Shown: positions 33,982-41,989 of the stretch, piece after piece
Numbering within the stretch: position 1 is the first letter of the stretch
How the letters are laid out: the number at the start of each line of letters is the position of its first letter
Source of the DNA: Paludibacteraceae bacterium
GTDB taxonomy: Bacteria > Bacteroidota > Bacteroidia > Bacteroidales > Paludibacteraceae
Assembly (NCBI GenBank): GCA_028694915.1
Contig: JAQVJY010000001.1
Coordinates: 1 to 64,000 of the forward strand
DNA length: 64,000 bases
Reading direction: 5' to 3'
The notes under the pieces: generated by a model
What the model was told of the DNA's origin: nothing
Seen by the model: the letters and a program-made list of their open reading frames with translations, nothing else
Database searches by the model: none
Program-made: the position numbers and the translations under genes

Positions 33982-35760
33982 ATGAAAACAAAACTAGTGG
34001 CAACCATCGTGTTTTTACTACCATTTATGTTAGTATTAAATGCTCAGACCTCACAAAAACAGAGCAAGGCAGTCTCGAATGTCAAAATTATGCATGATCA
34101 AGAACGACGTTTTTATTACATAGCCAATACGGAAAGTGGTAAGCTGATAAAATTTCTTCCATATAAAGTGGTTAATGATTTTAAAGAGGGAATGGCATTA
34201 GAAGAAACAGATAATGGTATTGGATTTATTAATGAGCAGGGTGTAGAAATTGTTTCTCCAGACGGAAAATACCAATGGGGGCGCGATTTTTCAGAAGGCA
34301 TGGCTATAGTAGGTAAAAAAAATGAAAAAGGCTGGCGTGATTATGCTGGTTTTATAAATAAATCGGGAGAGGTTATTGTTCCTTTGATTTACCAGGATGC
34401 TAACAACTTTGGCGAAGGTCTTGCTCCAGTAAAAAAAGACAATAAATGGGGATTTATCAATAAAAGCGGAAAAACAATAATTCCATTCGATTATTATAAT
34501 GCACATCCATTTTCTTGCGGTTTATCTGAGGTTGAAAAAAAAGACTCGGCTGACTTCTATTCTAAATCAGGCTATATCGATAAAAAAGGCAAAATTGTTA
34601 TACCCATCATTTATAAATCGGTCTCAGAGTTTCATAAATTGAGTGCTGGATATAGAGCCTTTGTTCACGATAATGATGATAAATATTACTTGATAGATGA
34701 TAAAGGCAATAAACTTTTTGATTTTGGCTATACTTACGAACAAAATTTATATAATAGTCAATCGAAAAAACGTGAACCAACGAAAGTGATACAATACCCT
34801 GATAATATCTATTGGGCAAACAATTCAAGGCTGAATCTTACTTATCATCAACCTTATTTACGTTATGGTACCTATGATGTTGACATTAATAACTTTATTG
34901 TGAAACCGATATACGCCGATAGATTGACCTCTCAAGAAAATTATTTTGTATTGTCTCCAGAACAAAAGAAAGGCGTTTGTAATATCGATGAAATAGTTCC
35001 TGCTAAATATAATTTTGTATTTGATCAGGATAAGTTATACTATGCCATTTGGGAAGGAACCCAAACAAAGACTGGAATTGATGGTGGAAAATATGTATTG
35101 TACACCTATTCAGGCAAAAAGATTACAAAATATGACGACAATGACAGTTATGATGAAATTACTCCATTTTTTGAAGGATGCGCTAGAGTAAAACGCAATG
35201 GTAAATACGGATTTATTGATGAAAAAGGGAATGAAATCATTCCGCTCGAATATGATAATGCATCGGTCTTTTCATCGGGTTTGGTTGCCGTATCAAAAAA
35301 TGCTAAAGCTGGAGCGATCAATAAGAAAAATCAGGTAGTCATTCCGCTTGAATATGAAAATCTAGGAAATTTTGTTGATGGAGTTACTTTCTATCAACAG
35401 AACACTTTGTGTGGTCTGATAACTTCCAAAGGAGAAAAAATTATGCAACCCACTTTTAGTGCGATAGCAAATTTTTCGGAAGGGCTTGCTCAATTTATGA
35501 AAGATGGTAAAATTGGCTATTTAAACCCCCAAGGAGAAGTCGCCATTCCTGCACAATATGATACAGGAAACTTGTTCTCCGAAGGGCGCGCTATGGTTTC
35601 AATCAATAAAAAAGTGGGATATATTGATACCAAAGGGAACTTGGTGATACCTATAAAATACGATAATGGGGGGAATTTTAAAGGTGGTTATGCTATTGCT
35701 ATTGAGGGCGGTAAATATTTCTTAATCGATAAAAACGGTAATACCGTCAAAACCTACTAA
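33982..35760 (+). CDS. secreted WG-repeat protein 3
   Basis: A 592-residue paralogue: signal peptide (ending LVLNAQ), an N-terminal group of WG repeats (about 60-235), a central region of about 130 residues without clear repeats (around QYPDNIYWANNSRLNL), and a C-terminal group of WG repeats (about 385-590). It is longer than its two neighbours and has two repeat blocks. It ends 63 bases before the hairpin that precedes the right direct repeat. Confidence 0.9.
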   Translation: MKTKLVATIVFLLPFMLVLNAQTSQKQSKAVSNVKIMHDQERRFYYIANTESGKLIKFLPYKVVNDFKEGMALEETDNGIGFINEQGVEIVSPDGKYQWGRDFSEGMAIVGKKNEKGWRDYAGFINKSGEVIVPLIYQDANNFGEGLAPVKKDNKWGFINKSGKTIIPFDYYNAHPFSCGLSEVEKKDSADFYSKSGYIDKKGKIVIPIIYKSVSEFHKLSAGYRAFVHDNDDKYYLIDDKGNKLFDFGYTYEQNLYNSQSKKREPTKVIQYPDNIYWANNSRLNLTYHQPYLRYGTYDVDINNFIVKPIYADRLTSQENYFVLSPEQKKGVCNIDEIVPAKYNFVFDQDKLYYAIWEGTQTKTGIDGGKYVLYTYSGKKITKYDDNDSYDEITPFFEGCARVKRNGKYGFIDEKGNEIIPLEYDNASVFSSGLVAVSKNAKAGAINKKNQVVIPLEYENLGNFVDGVTFYQQNTLCGLITSKGEKIMQPTFSAIANFSEGLAQFMKDGKIGYLNPQGEVAIPAQYDTGNLFSEGRAMVSINKKVGYIDTKGNLVIPIKYDNGGNFKGGYAIAIEGGKYFLIDKNGNTVKTY

Positions 35761-35823
35761 GTTCCAATACAAGAGATTTTCAAGTTATATGACCGAATCT
35801 AGTTATAGGTGCAGGTCTTTCAT

Positions 35824-35860
35824 AAAGCTAACAAGTTTATTAAAATTTGTTAGCTTTTTT
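35824..35860 (+). terminator. terminator after the WG-repeat operon
   Basis: An 11-bp stem AAAGCTAACAA/TTGTTAGCTTT (35824-35834 with 35847-35857) followed by T residues. It resembles the hairpin at 24591-24628. Confidence 0.78.
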
Positions 35861-35878
35861 GTAAAAAAAAGTTGTTGT

Positions 35879-35996
35879 GTTAAAAATAAAACGGTACATT
35901 CGCTGTGTTATTTCAACCGCTTATTTTCACCCAATTCTATGAAACTACTCAAGAGCTTTTTAATAATCGCGTGTTGTTTGTGCGTTTGGTCGGGTT
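35879..35996 (+). repeat. right direct repeat flanking the accessory block
   Basis: The intact counterpart of 24644-24761 (115 of 118 bases identical by hand alignment). It covers the leader and signal-peptide codons of the gene at 35939. Confidence 0.93.
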
Positions 35997-36511
35997 ATAG
36001 CCAAGAACATCTACGCTTCAAAAATGTGCCTATGGATGGCACGGTGACCAGCTTTGCTAAAACGTTGAAGAAACAAGGTTTTGCCATCGTAGAGGAAAAG
36101 AAAAACCTCTTTGTGCTGACGGGTACTTTCATCAATCGCCCATGCGAAGTGCGTTTGGTAGCTACCAAAAAAACAGCCGCGATTTGGAAAGTGGTGGTGC
36201 TTTTACCCACTGTTAAAGATTGGGCGCCGTTGAAAATTGACTACATGAGTCTTAAAAATGCCTTTGTCGACAAATATGGTGAAGGTAAATCGTACGAGTT
36301 TTTCTCGAAACCGTATGCCGAAGGCGAGAGCGACGAAATGGAAGCCTTATCGTTTGGTCGTTGCCATTATATTACCTATTGGGAAAAACCAGAAGGCACT
36401 GTGGCGTTACAAATAACCACCGAAGGACGCATTACCATCACGTACGAAGATGCGCTCAACCGCACTCTATACGATAAGGAAAATTCACAAGTGATTAGTA
36501 ATGATATTTAA
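35939..36511 (+). CDS. hypothetical secreted protein
   Basis: A 190-residue protein with a signal peptide (MKLLKSFLIIACCLCVWSGYSQ), then EHLRFKNVPMDGTVTSFAKTLKKQGF. Small exported proteins with this opening are frequent in Bacteroidales, but no function is known to me. The start at 35939 is preferred to the open frame from 35789, because the latter would place 50 unrelated residues, partly encoded by the terminator, before the signal peptide. Its codon use is like the core genome and unlike the adjacent WG genes. A truncated copy lies at 24704. Confidence 0.82.
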   Translation: MKLLKSFLIIACCLCVWSGYSQEHLRFKNVPMDGTVTSFAKTLKKQGFAIVEEKKNLFVLTGTFINRPCEVRLVATKKTAAIWKVVVLLPTVKDWAPLKIDYMSLKNAFVDKYGEGKSYEFFSKPYAEGESDEMEALSFGRCHYITYWEKPEGTVALQITTEGRITITYEDALNRTLYDKENSQVISNDI

Positions 36512-36519
36512 GAGATTAT

Positions 36520-36567
36520 TAGTTTCTGGAACGTAACGTAATTACTGTAATTTCGGGGCGCATGCCC
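36520..36567 (-). pseudogene. remnant of a second metallophosphoesterase gene (3' end only)
   Basis: These bases match 36740-36787, the 3' end of the metallophosphoesterase gene, at 44 of 48 positions. Read on the minus strand they encode GMRPEITVITLRSRN and a stop; the intact gene ends GMRPEITVITLRSKN. Three of the four differences are synonymous and one is Lys to Arg. It is thus the tail of a paralogous gene whose body has been lost. Confidence 0.8.
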
Positions 36568-36573
36568 CTATTT

Positions 36574-36703
36574 GGCGCAAGTTTTTAACTTGTGCCTAAA
36601 TTAAATAGCAGTTTCTAACTGCTAGATACAAGAAACAATAAATAGAAATGCATCAGTTCAGAAACTGACAATATAACAAGGCACAAGTTATGAAACTTGC
36701 GCC
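36574..36703. repeat. cluster of four REP-like hairpins
   Basis: Four imperfect or perfect palindromes follow one another: 36574-36596 (GGCGCAAGTT arm), 36607-36623 (AGCAGTT arm), 36653-36668 (TCAGTT arm) and 36680-36703 (GGCACAAGTT arm). The outer two are also inverted copies of each other, so the group is an overall inverted repeat of about 130 bases, like a BIME or a small non-autonomous element. It lies between the remnant and the intact end of the metallophosphoesterase gene. Confidence 0.8.
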
Positions 36704-36710
36704 AACGTAA

Positions 36711-36743
36711 ACTAAAAAGAGCCGCTAAGCGGCTCTTTTTAGT
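36711..36743 (-). terminator. terminator at the metallophosphoesterase stop
   Basis: A perfect 15-bp stem (36711-36725 with 36729-36743), GC-rich at the top (GAGCCGC), with T runs on both strands. It overlaps the stop codon of the minus-strand gene and can also stop plus-strand transcription from 35939. Confidence 0.88.
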
Positions 36744-37911
36744 TTTTAGAACGTAACGTGATTACCGTAATTTCGGGGCGCATGCCCAAACGAAATGGAA
36801 TGCCCACGTAACCCAAACCGCGGTTTACAAAGAGAAATTGTCCTGCTTGTTCATATAAACCGTCCCACTCTTTAAAAATCCAATGCGAAGGCGACCATTT
36901 TACACCAAACGCATCGATGCCCAACTGCGCGCCGTGCGTGTGGCCAGCCAGCATCAGCGTGAGTTCGGGATGTTGCAGTACTTCGGCACGCCAGTGCGTT
37001 GGGTCGTGGCTCAGCAGAATGTTACACGTGGTAGATAAACTGTCGAGTGCTTTGGCTAAATTGCCATAACACGGAAATGGATAAACGCCGCAGTTTTCAA
37101 CGCCCACAATCCCAATTTGAGCCGAATCGCGCGTAATGGTGCGGTGTTCGTCGAGCAATAAATCGAATCCAAAGCGTTTGTAAAGTGCTTTCACGCTGTT
37201 TAAATTCGCCACTTTGGCTTCGGGCGTGTCCCACGTGATGTAGTCGCCATAATCGTGATTGCCTAAAATTGCATATTTGCCCAACGTGGCGTGTAGTTTC
37301 AAAAAAGGGGCATCGAGTCCGTCGCCTTCGTTGCCTGTGAGATTCACCAAGTCGCCTGTGAGCAGAATCAAATCGGGTTGTGCGGCATTAATGCTGTCGG
37401 TCACTTTGGTTAAATAGGCTTCGGCGTTACTCAAATTGCCTAAATGCACATCCGAAATTTGTACCAGTTTCAGTCCGTCGAAAGCCGCAGGCAGTTGGTC
37501 GGTAGTAATTTCCACACGGCGCACTTCCACGTGATAACGGTCGGCAGCACCCCAAATTAAACCACCAGCTATAATGATGCCCAATGGATAACCCACGAAT
37601 TGGCGTAGCTTGATTTTCTTACCAAAAATACGTTTGAAAAGTGCGTCTAGCGCCGTAAACAGCGCGATAATGTTGGCTGGTAAAAACAGCGTCATAAACA
37701 GCCACATAAACCATAAGAAACTTTGGTGGCTGGGGTTAAATACGCTAAATCGGAACAAAAAGAAAACCACTAAAAAGAGGGTGGGTATAGTCCACGCAAG
37801 CACTTTGACTGCTTTGTTGACCGTTTTTTTATGGAAACTAATTTGCGCTATAATAGCTGGTAGATACGTAATTACGAGACTGAAAATGACAAATTGTAGG
37901 TAGAATTTCAT
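36739..37911 (-). CDS. membrane-anchored metallophosphoesterase (YkuE-like)
   Basis: A 390-residue protein with about four N-terminal membrane helices (approx. 3-20, 33-52, 62-85, 102-122) and a calcineurin-type phosphoesterase domain. Metal-binding motifs are all present: ISDVHLG, LTGDLVN, LGNHDYGD, LLSHDP and AGHTHGAQ. Family members act on phospholipid headgroups or related phosphodiesters; the substrate here is not known. It stands alone, with its own -7 box and terminator. Confidence 0.92.
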   Translation of the reverse strand: MKFYLQFVIFSLVITYLPAIIAQISFHKKTVNKAVKVLAWTIPTLFLVVFFLFRFSVFNPSHQSFLWFMWLFMTLFLPANIIALFTALDALFKRIFGKKIKLRQFVGYPLGIIIAGGLIWGAADRYHVEVRRVEITTDQLPAAFDGLKLVQISDVHLGNLSNAEAYLTKVTDSINAAQPDLILLTGDLVNLTGNEGDGLDAPFLKLHATLGKYAILGNHDYGDYITWDTPEAKVANLNSVKALYKRFGFDLLLDEHRTITRDSAQIGIVGVENCGVYPFPCYGNLAKALDSLSTTCNILLSHDPTHWRAEVLQHPELTLMLAGHTHGAQLGIDAFGVKWSPSHWIFKEWDGLYEQAGQFLFVNRGLGYVGIPFRLGMRPEITVITLRSKN

Positions 37912-37926
37912 AGATTATTTTTTTTG

Positions 37927-37934
37927 CAAAAATA
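37927..37934 (-). promoter_or_regulatory. -7 box of the metallophosphoesterase promoter
   Basis: Minus-strand TATTTTTG fits TAnnTTTG, 16 bases upstream of the start. No good -33 element is found. Confidence 0.4.
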
Positions 37935-37983
37935 GTACAAAATGATTGAATTCGATTTTTTTTATCATTTTTTATCAAAATAA

Positions 37984-38015
37984 TATAGTTAGTTAGATAA
38001 AACTAACTATATTTG
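37984..38015 (+). promoter_or_regulatory. MarR-type operator overlapping the marR-like promoter
   Basis: A perfect inverted repeat with 11-base arms TATAGTTAGTT (37984-37994) and AACTAACTATA (38001-38011) around 6 bases. Its right arm runs into the -7 box TATATTTG (38008-38015), so a bound regulator would block the polymerase. MarR dimers bind such palindromes in their own promoters; autoregulation is an inference from position. Confidence 0.72.
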
Positions 38016-38062
38016 CAAACTCAATTTGACGTTGTTATAATTTAAAAAAAAGGTGTGTTTGT

Positions 38063-38479
38063 ATGGATAAAATTGTGCCAATTATTGCTAAGTTGTCGCA
38101 TAGTTTAGGCGAAATGGAGGAGCAAGCAAAAGAGTATTTTGGGTTGACCGAGTTGACATTAACGCAGATGCATTATCTGGAAGTGATAAGTGCGTTGGGA
38201 AATCCAAATATTACGGAATTGGCGTCGGAACTGCAACTCACGAAACCAACGGTGACGGTTTCTATCGATAAATTAATTGAAAAAGAGTATATCAAAAAAG
38301 TGCAATCGGACGAAGATCGTCGTAATTCGCATTTGCATTTAACCGAAAAAGGTCGGCAAATAAATGCCATGCATGATTATGCACACGAGCGTTTTTCGGA
38401 ATTGATAGGAGAAACACTTACATCGGAGGAGATTGGCAAATTGGTTGAAATTTTGGGTAAATTGGTGTCAAAAATTTAA
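38063..38479 (+). CDS. MarR family transcriptional regulator
   Basis: A 138-residue winged-helix regulator. The recognition helix region is NITELASELQLTKPTVTVSIDKLIEKEYIKKVQSDEDRRNSHLHLTEKG, with the MarR wing signature DEDRR. The likely binding site is the palindrome just upstream. It is followed 11 bases later by the cation-efflux gene, which it probably controls. The inducing ligand is unknown; a metal would suit the context. Confidence 0.92.
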   Translation: MDKIVPIIAKLSHSLGEMEEQAKEYFGLTELTLTQMHYLEVISALGNPNITELASELQLTKPTVTVSIDKLIEKEYIKKVQSDEDRRNSHLHLTEKGRQINAMHDYAHERFSELIGETLTSEEIGKLVEILGKLVSKI

Positions 38480-38490
38480 TATAAATAAGT

Positions 38491-39384
38491 ATGAAAACTG
38501 AAAATCGTGAAAAGGCTATTTATAAAGTGACTTGGGTTGGTTTTTTTGTAAATTTGGCCTTAGCTATAGGTAAATTGTTGGCTGGTATTTTTGGCCGAAG
38601 TGGAGCTATGGTTGCCGATGCGGTACATTCTATATCCGATTTTGCTACCGATTTAGTGGTACTTGTTTTTGTCAAAGTATCATCTAAACCCAAAGATGAA
38701 TGTCATGATTATGGTCATGGAAAATATGAAACGCTTGCTACCATTATTATTGGTTTGGCATTGTTTGCTGTAAGTATTGGTATTTTTGTCAATAGTATAG
38801 AGCTCATTGGTCGTGTTATTGGTGGTGAACTCATTGAGCGTCCAGGCTTCATTGCTTTGGTGGCTGCTGCTGTTTCTATTGTTACTAAAGAATTATTGTA
38901 TTGGTACACACTAGGAGTTGCTAAACGGGTCAATTCACCAGCTGTAAAAGCTAATGCATGGCATCATCGTTCTGATGCATTTTCGTCTATTGGAACGTTG
39001 ATTGGTATTGGTGGTGCCTATTTCTTGGGCGATCAATGGCGCGTGTTGGATCCCGTTGCGGCTATTATTGTGAGTGTGTTGATTGCTAAAGTGTCGTACG
39101 ATTTGGTGAAGCCAAGCTTGAATGAATTGGTGGAGCGGTCGTTGCCAAAAGAACAAGAGGACGAAATTTTAGGTTTGATTATGGAAGATACGTTGTTGAG
39201 CGATCCTCATAATCTGAAAACTCGACGAATTGGTGCCAATATTGCTATCGAGTTGCATGTGCGGGTTTCAGGTGATATGACCGTGGCAAAATCGCACGCT
39301 TCGACGGTAAAAATTGAACAAAAATTGAAAGAAAAATATGGCGCTGGCACGCAAGTGATTATTCATATCGAGCCTGTAAAATAA
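38491..39384 (+). CDS. cation diffusion facilitator (CDF) transporter
   Basis: A 297-residue CDF protein, which exports divalent metal (Zn, Fe, Mn, Cd or similar) in exchange for protons. Six membrane helices fit the hydrophobic pattern; metal-site motifs are VADAVHSISDFATD in helix 2 (HxxxD) and AWHHRSDAFSS in helix 5 (HxxxD). HDYGHGKYE follows helix 2. The C-terminal ZT_dimer domain (about 210-297) includes IELHVRV and VIIHIEP. It is probably coexpressed with the upstream MarR regulator. Confidence 0.93.
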   Translation: MKTENREKAIYKVTWVGFFVNLALAIGKLLAGIFGRSGAMVADAVHSISDFATDLVVLVFVKVSSKPKDECHDYGHGKYETLATIIIGLALFAVSIGIFVNSIELIGRVIGGELIERPGFIALVAAAVSIVTKELLYWYTLGVAKRVNSPAVKANAWHHRSDAFSSIGTLIGIGGAYFLGDQWRVLDPVAAIIVSVLIAKVSYDLVKPSLNELVERSLPKEQEDEILGLIMEDTLLSDPHNLKTRRIGANIAIELHVRVSGDMTVAKSHASTVKIEQKLKEKYGAGTQVIIHIEPVK

Positions 39385-39448
39385 TCGTGTAGTTTGCACA
39401 CTAATTCATAAATTTTAACTAATTTAGCCGAACTAAATCAAGGATTAT

Positions 39449-40312
39449 ATGTTTAGAAATCGTGCTGTGTTTTCCGTTACATCATGTATTTACATGATTT
39501 TGGGTGTCATTAGTGCCACCATCGGTTTAAAAGCCTTTTTACTGTCCAATAATTTTTTGGATGGTGGCGCTATGGGTGTTTCTTTGTTGATTAACATATT
39601 GACAGATATCGATTTATCGGTATTAATTATTATTATCAATTTACCCTTTATTATTATCGGCTACCGTCAAATCTCGTGGCAATTTGCTATTCGTAGTACC
39701 ATTTCTATCATTTTATTATCGGTATTGGTGCATTTTGTGGAATTGCCATCTATCACGTCCGATAAATTGTTGATTGCTATTTTTGGTGGTGTGTTTCTTG
39801 GGGCAGGCATTGGTTTTTCTATACGTGGCGGTTCTGTGATTGATGGGACGGAAGTTTTAGCTATTTATGTAAGTCGGCGAGGTGGTATTACGGTGGGTAA
39901 TTTTATAGCGATTTTTAATGTGGCTCTTTTCTTGATAGCTGCTTTTTTAATCAATGTAGAAACCGCTATGTATTCGATGTTGACGTATGTAGCGGCTTCT
40001 AAATCAGTCGATTTTATTATTAATGGTATCGAAGAGTACATTGGAGTTACCATTGTGTCACCACAAAATGCGGACATTCGTCACATGATTACCGATCAAT
40101 TGCATCGTGGTGTGACCGTTTATCGCGCAGCTGGTGGTTACCAATCGGCCCACGATGAAAATCGTAAAGTGCTATTTTGTGTAGTCACGCGTTTGGAGGT
40201 AACTAAATTATTGAGCGAAATTGAGAAAATAGACCCAACCGCTTTTGTGGTGCAACATTCCATCCGCGAAATTAAAGGCGGCGTGCTCAAAAAACACGTG
40301 ATTTCACATTAA
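39449..40312 (+). CDS. YitT family membrane protein (DUF161/DUF2179)
   Basis: A 287-residue membrane protein: five or so helices (DUF161 repeats, with LLSNNFLDGGAMGVSLL and GGSVIDGTEVLAIYVSRRGG) and a C-terminal soluble DUF2179 domain (about 205-285, RGVTVYRAAGGYQ ... KVLFCVVTRLE). The function of the family is not established. It ends 22 bases before a strong terminator shared with the convergent methyltransferase gene. Confidence 0.9.
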   Translation: MFRNRAVFSVTSCIYMILGVISATIGLKAFLLSNNFLDGGAMGVSLLINILTDIDLSVLIIIINLPFIIIGYRQISWQFAIRSTISIILLSVLVHFVELPSITSDKLLIAIFGGVFLGAGIGFSIRGGSVIDGTEVLAIYVSRRGGITVGNFIAIFNVALFLIAAFLINVETAMYSMLTYVAASKSVDFIINGIEEYIGVTIVSPQNADIRHMITDQLHRGVTVYRAAGGYQSAHDENRKVLFCVVTRLEVTKLLSEIEKIDPTAFVVQHSIREIKGGVLKKHVISH

Positions 40313-40334
40313 GAACACTACTTTTCATAACATA

Positions 40335-40370
40335 AAAAAAGGTTTCTACCCATGGGTGGAAACCTTTTTT
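40335..40370 (+). terminator. bidirectional terminator between the yitT-like and rlmD-like genes
   Basis: A stem of about 16 bp (40335-40350 with 40355-40370) with A and T runs at its two ends, between convergent genes. Confidence 0.85.
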
Positions 40371-40391
40371 AGTACGTTGTCGGTTCTGTAA

Positions 40392-41798
40392 TTAGCGTCT
40401 GGTGAGTTTAACTACATTTTCTACGTGATGTGTGTGAGGAAACATATCCACTGGTTGTACCGCATCTACACGGTATTTGGCATCCAACAATTGTAAATCG
40501 CGTGCTTGCGTGGCAGGATTACAGCTCACATACACAATGCGTTTTGGCGCGGCATTGAGTATCACATTGATTACATCTTCGTGCATACCGGCACGTGGAG
40601 GGTCGGTAATAATCACATCAGGGCGACCATATTCTGCGATAAATTGATCGGTCAACATATCTTTCATATCGCCTGCAAAGAAAAGTGTGTTGTCAATTTT
40701 ATTAAGTGACGAATTAACCTTGGCATCTTCTATCGCTTCTGGAACGTATTCAATACCAATTACTTGTTTGGCGCATTTGCTTACGAAATTGGCAATGGTG
40801 CCTGTCCCTGTGTATAAGTCGTACACGAGTTCGTCGCCTGTAAGTTCAGCAAAATCACGGGTCACTTTATAGAGTTCGTATGCTTGTTCTGAGTTAGTTT
40901 GATAGAACGATTTTGGACCGATTTTGAATTTCAAACCTTCCATCTCTTCGTAAATAGCATCCGCTCCGTGGAAACAATGAATGGTTTGATCGGTAATGGT
41001 ATCGTTGCATTTTTCGTTAATCACATAAAGTAAAGCGGTGATTTGTGGAAATTTAGCGACTAAATGTTTGAGTAAGGCTACACGAGCTGGTTCGTCTTCG
41101 TGGAAAAATACCATTACTACCATAAGTTCGCCAGTCGATGTGGTTCTAACCATCAGCGTGCGCAAAAAGCCTTCTTGGTTGCGTAAATCGAAAAACGTAA
41201 GGTTATGGTCGAATGCGTATTGACGAATTTCATTGCGCAATTGGTTCGAAATATCGTCCTGCAACCAACATTTGTGGACGTCGAGTACTTTATCGAACAT
41301 ACCCGGAATGTGGAAACCAACGCCATTGAGGTTTAGATCGCCAGCATTACCCATTTGTTCGGCCGTGAGCCAGCGTTTATTTGAAAACGTGTATTCTAAT
41401 TTATTGCGGTAAAAGGTGGTTTTTGCTGAACCTAAAATCGGTGTGATTTCAGGTAATTCAATTTTTCCTAAACGGGTTAAATTGTCGATCACCTGTTTTT
41501 GTTTGTATTTTATCTGTTCGTCGTAAGGGAGAATTTGCCATTTACAGCCACCACAAACCCCATAATGTTCGCATACAGGTTCACAGCGTTTGTCGGAATA
41601 GCTATGGAATTTGGTCACGCGACCTTCCATGTAGTTTTTCTTTTTCTTGAAAATTTGCAAGTCTACCACGTCGCCAGGTACGGCGTATTGTGTAAAAATG
41701 ATGAGGTCGTCAGCTTTGGCAATGGCTTTACCTTCGGCGGCGACATCGGTGATGGTTACTTCTTGAAAAAGAGGAAGTTGTTTTTGTTTGCGAGCCAT
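40392..41798 (-). CDS. rlmD: 23S rRNA (uracil-5-)-methyltransferase, RumA/RlmD family
   Basis: A 468-residue SAM-dependent RNA m5U methyltransferase. An N-terminal TRAM domain (about 1-60) is followed by the 4Fe-4S cysteines CEPVCEHYGVCGGC, the SAM-binding DLYTGTGTIANFVS, the TDPPRAGMH motif, and VSCNPATQARDL, which holds the catalytic cysteine. Homologues methylate U1939 (RlmD) or U747 (RlmC), and which one applies cannot be told from sequence alone. It has its own -7 box at 41884-41877. Confidence 0.92.
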   Translation of the reverse strand: MARKQKQLPLFQEVTITDVAAEGKAIAKADDLIIFTQYAVPGDVVDLQIFKKKKNYMEGRVTKFHSYSDKRCEPVCEHYGVCGGCKWQILPYDEQIKYKQKQVIDNLTRLGKIELPEITPILGSAKTTFYRNKLEYTFSNKRWLTAEQMGNAGDLNLNGVGFHIPGMFDKVLDVHKCWLQDDISNQLRNEIRQYAFDHNLTFFDLRNQEGFLRTLMVRTTSTGELMVVMVFFHEDEPARVALLKHLVAKFPQITALLYVINEKCNDTITDQTIHCFHGADAIYEEMEGLKFKIGPKSFYQTNSEQAYELYKVTRDFAELTGDELVYDLYTGTGTIANFVSKCAKQVIGIEYVPEAIEDAKVNSSLNKIDNTLFFAGDMKDMLTDQFIAEYGRPDVIITDPPRAGMHEDVINVILNAAPKRIVYVSCNPATQARDLQLLDAKYRVDAVQPVDMFPHTHHVENVVKLTRR

Positions 41799-41876
41799 AA
41801 AAATTAAATTAAAGCGTTGAACGTGGCTCTTTTACCACTATTCAACAAACCAAAGTTTATGTGAAAATAACGTGTG

Positions 41877-41884
41877 CAAAGATA
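41877..41884 (-). promoter_or_regulatory. -7 box of the rlmD-like gene
   Basis: Minus-strand TATCTTTG fits TAnnTTTG and lies 79 bases upstream of the start. Confidence 0.5.
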
Positions 41885-41959
41885 CGGAAAATATTCAGGT
41901 TTTTGGAACTCGTTTTGCGTGAGTTTGGTTGAAATTAGTTCATTCTAAAAAATAATGGC

Positions 41960-41967
41960 TATATTTG
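41960..41967 (+). promoter_or_regulatory. -7 box of the 41990 acetyltransferase promoter
   Basis: TATATTTG fits TAnnTTTG and lies 22 bases before the ATG at 41990; it argues against a start much further upstream. Confidence 0.5.
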
Positions 41968-41989
41968 CGCTTCTTAATTGTGCAAATCC

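Noticed and set aside
31550..35760. Direct repeats suggestive of a CRISPR array
   Set aside because: They encode WG repeats in an open frame; no unique spacers of constant length exist. I found no CRISPR array in the window.
35789..35938. 50-codon extension of the 35939 gene
   Set aside because: It would include the terminator hairpin of the WG operon and precede a proper signal peptide, and it is not needed by the truncated copy at 24704 either.
36574..36703. Insertion sequence
   Set aside because: There is no transposase and no target-site duplication that I can define; the structure fits a short palindromic element better.
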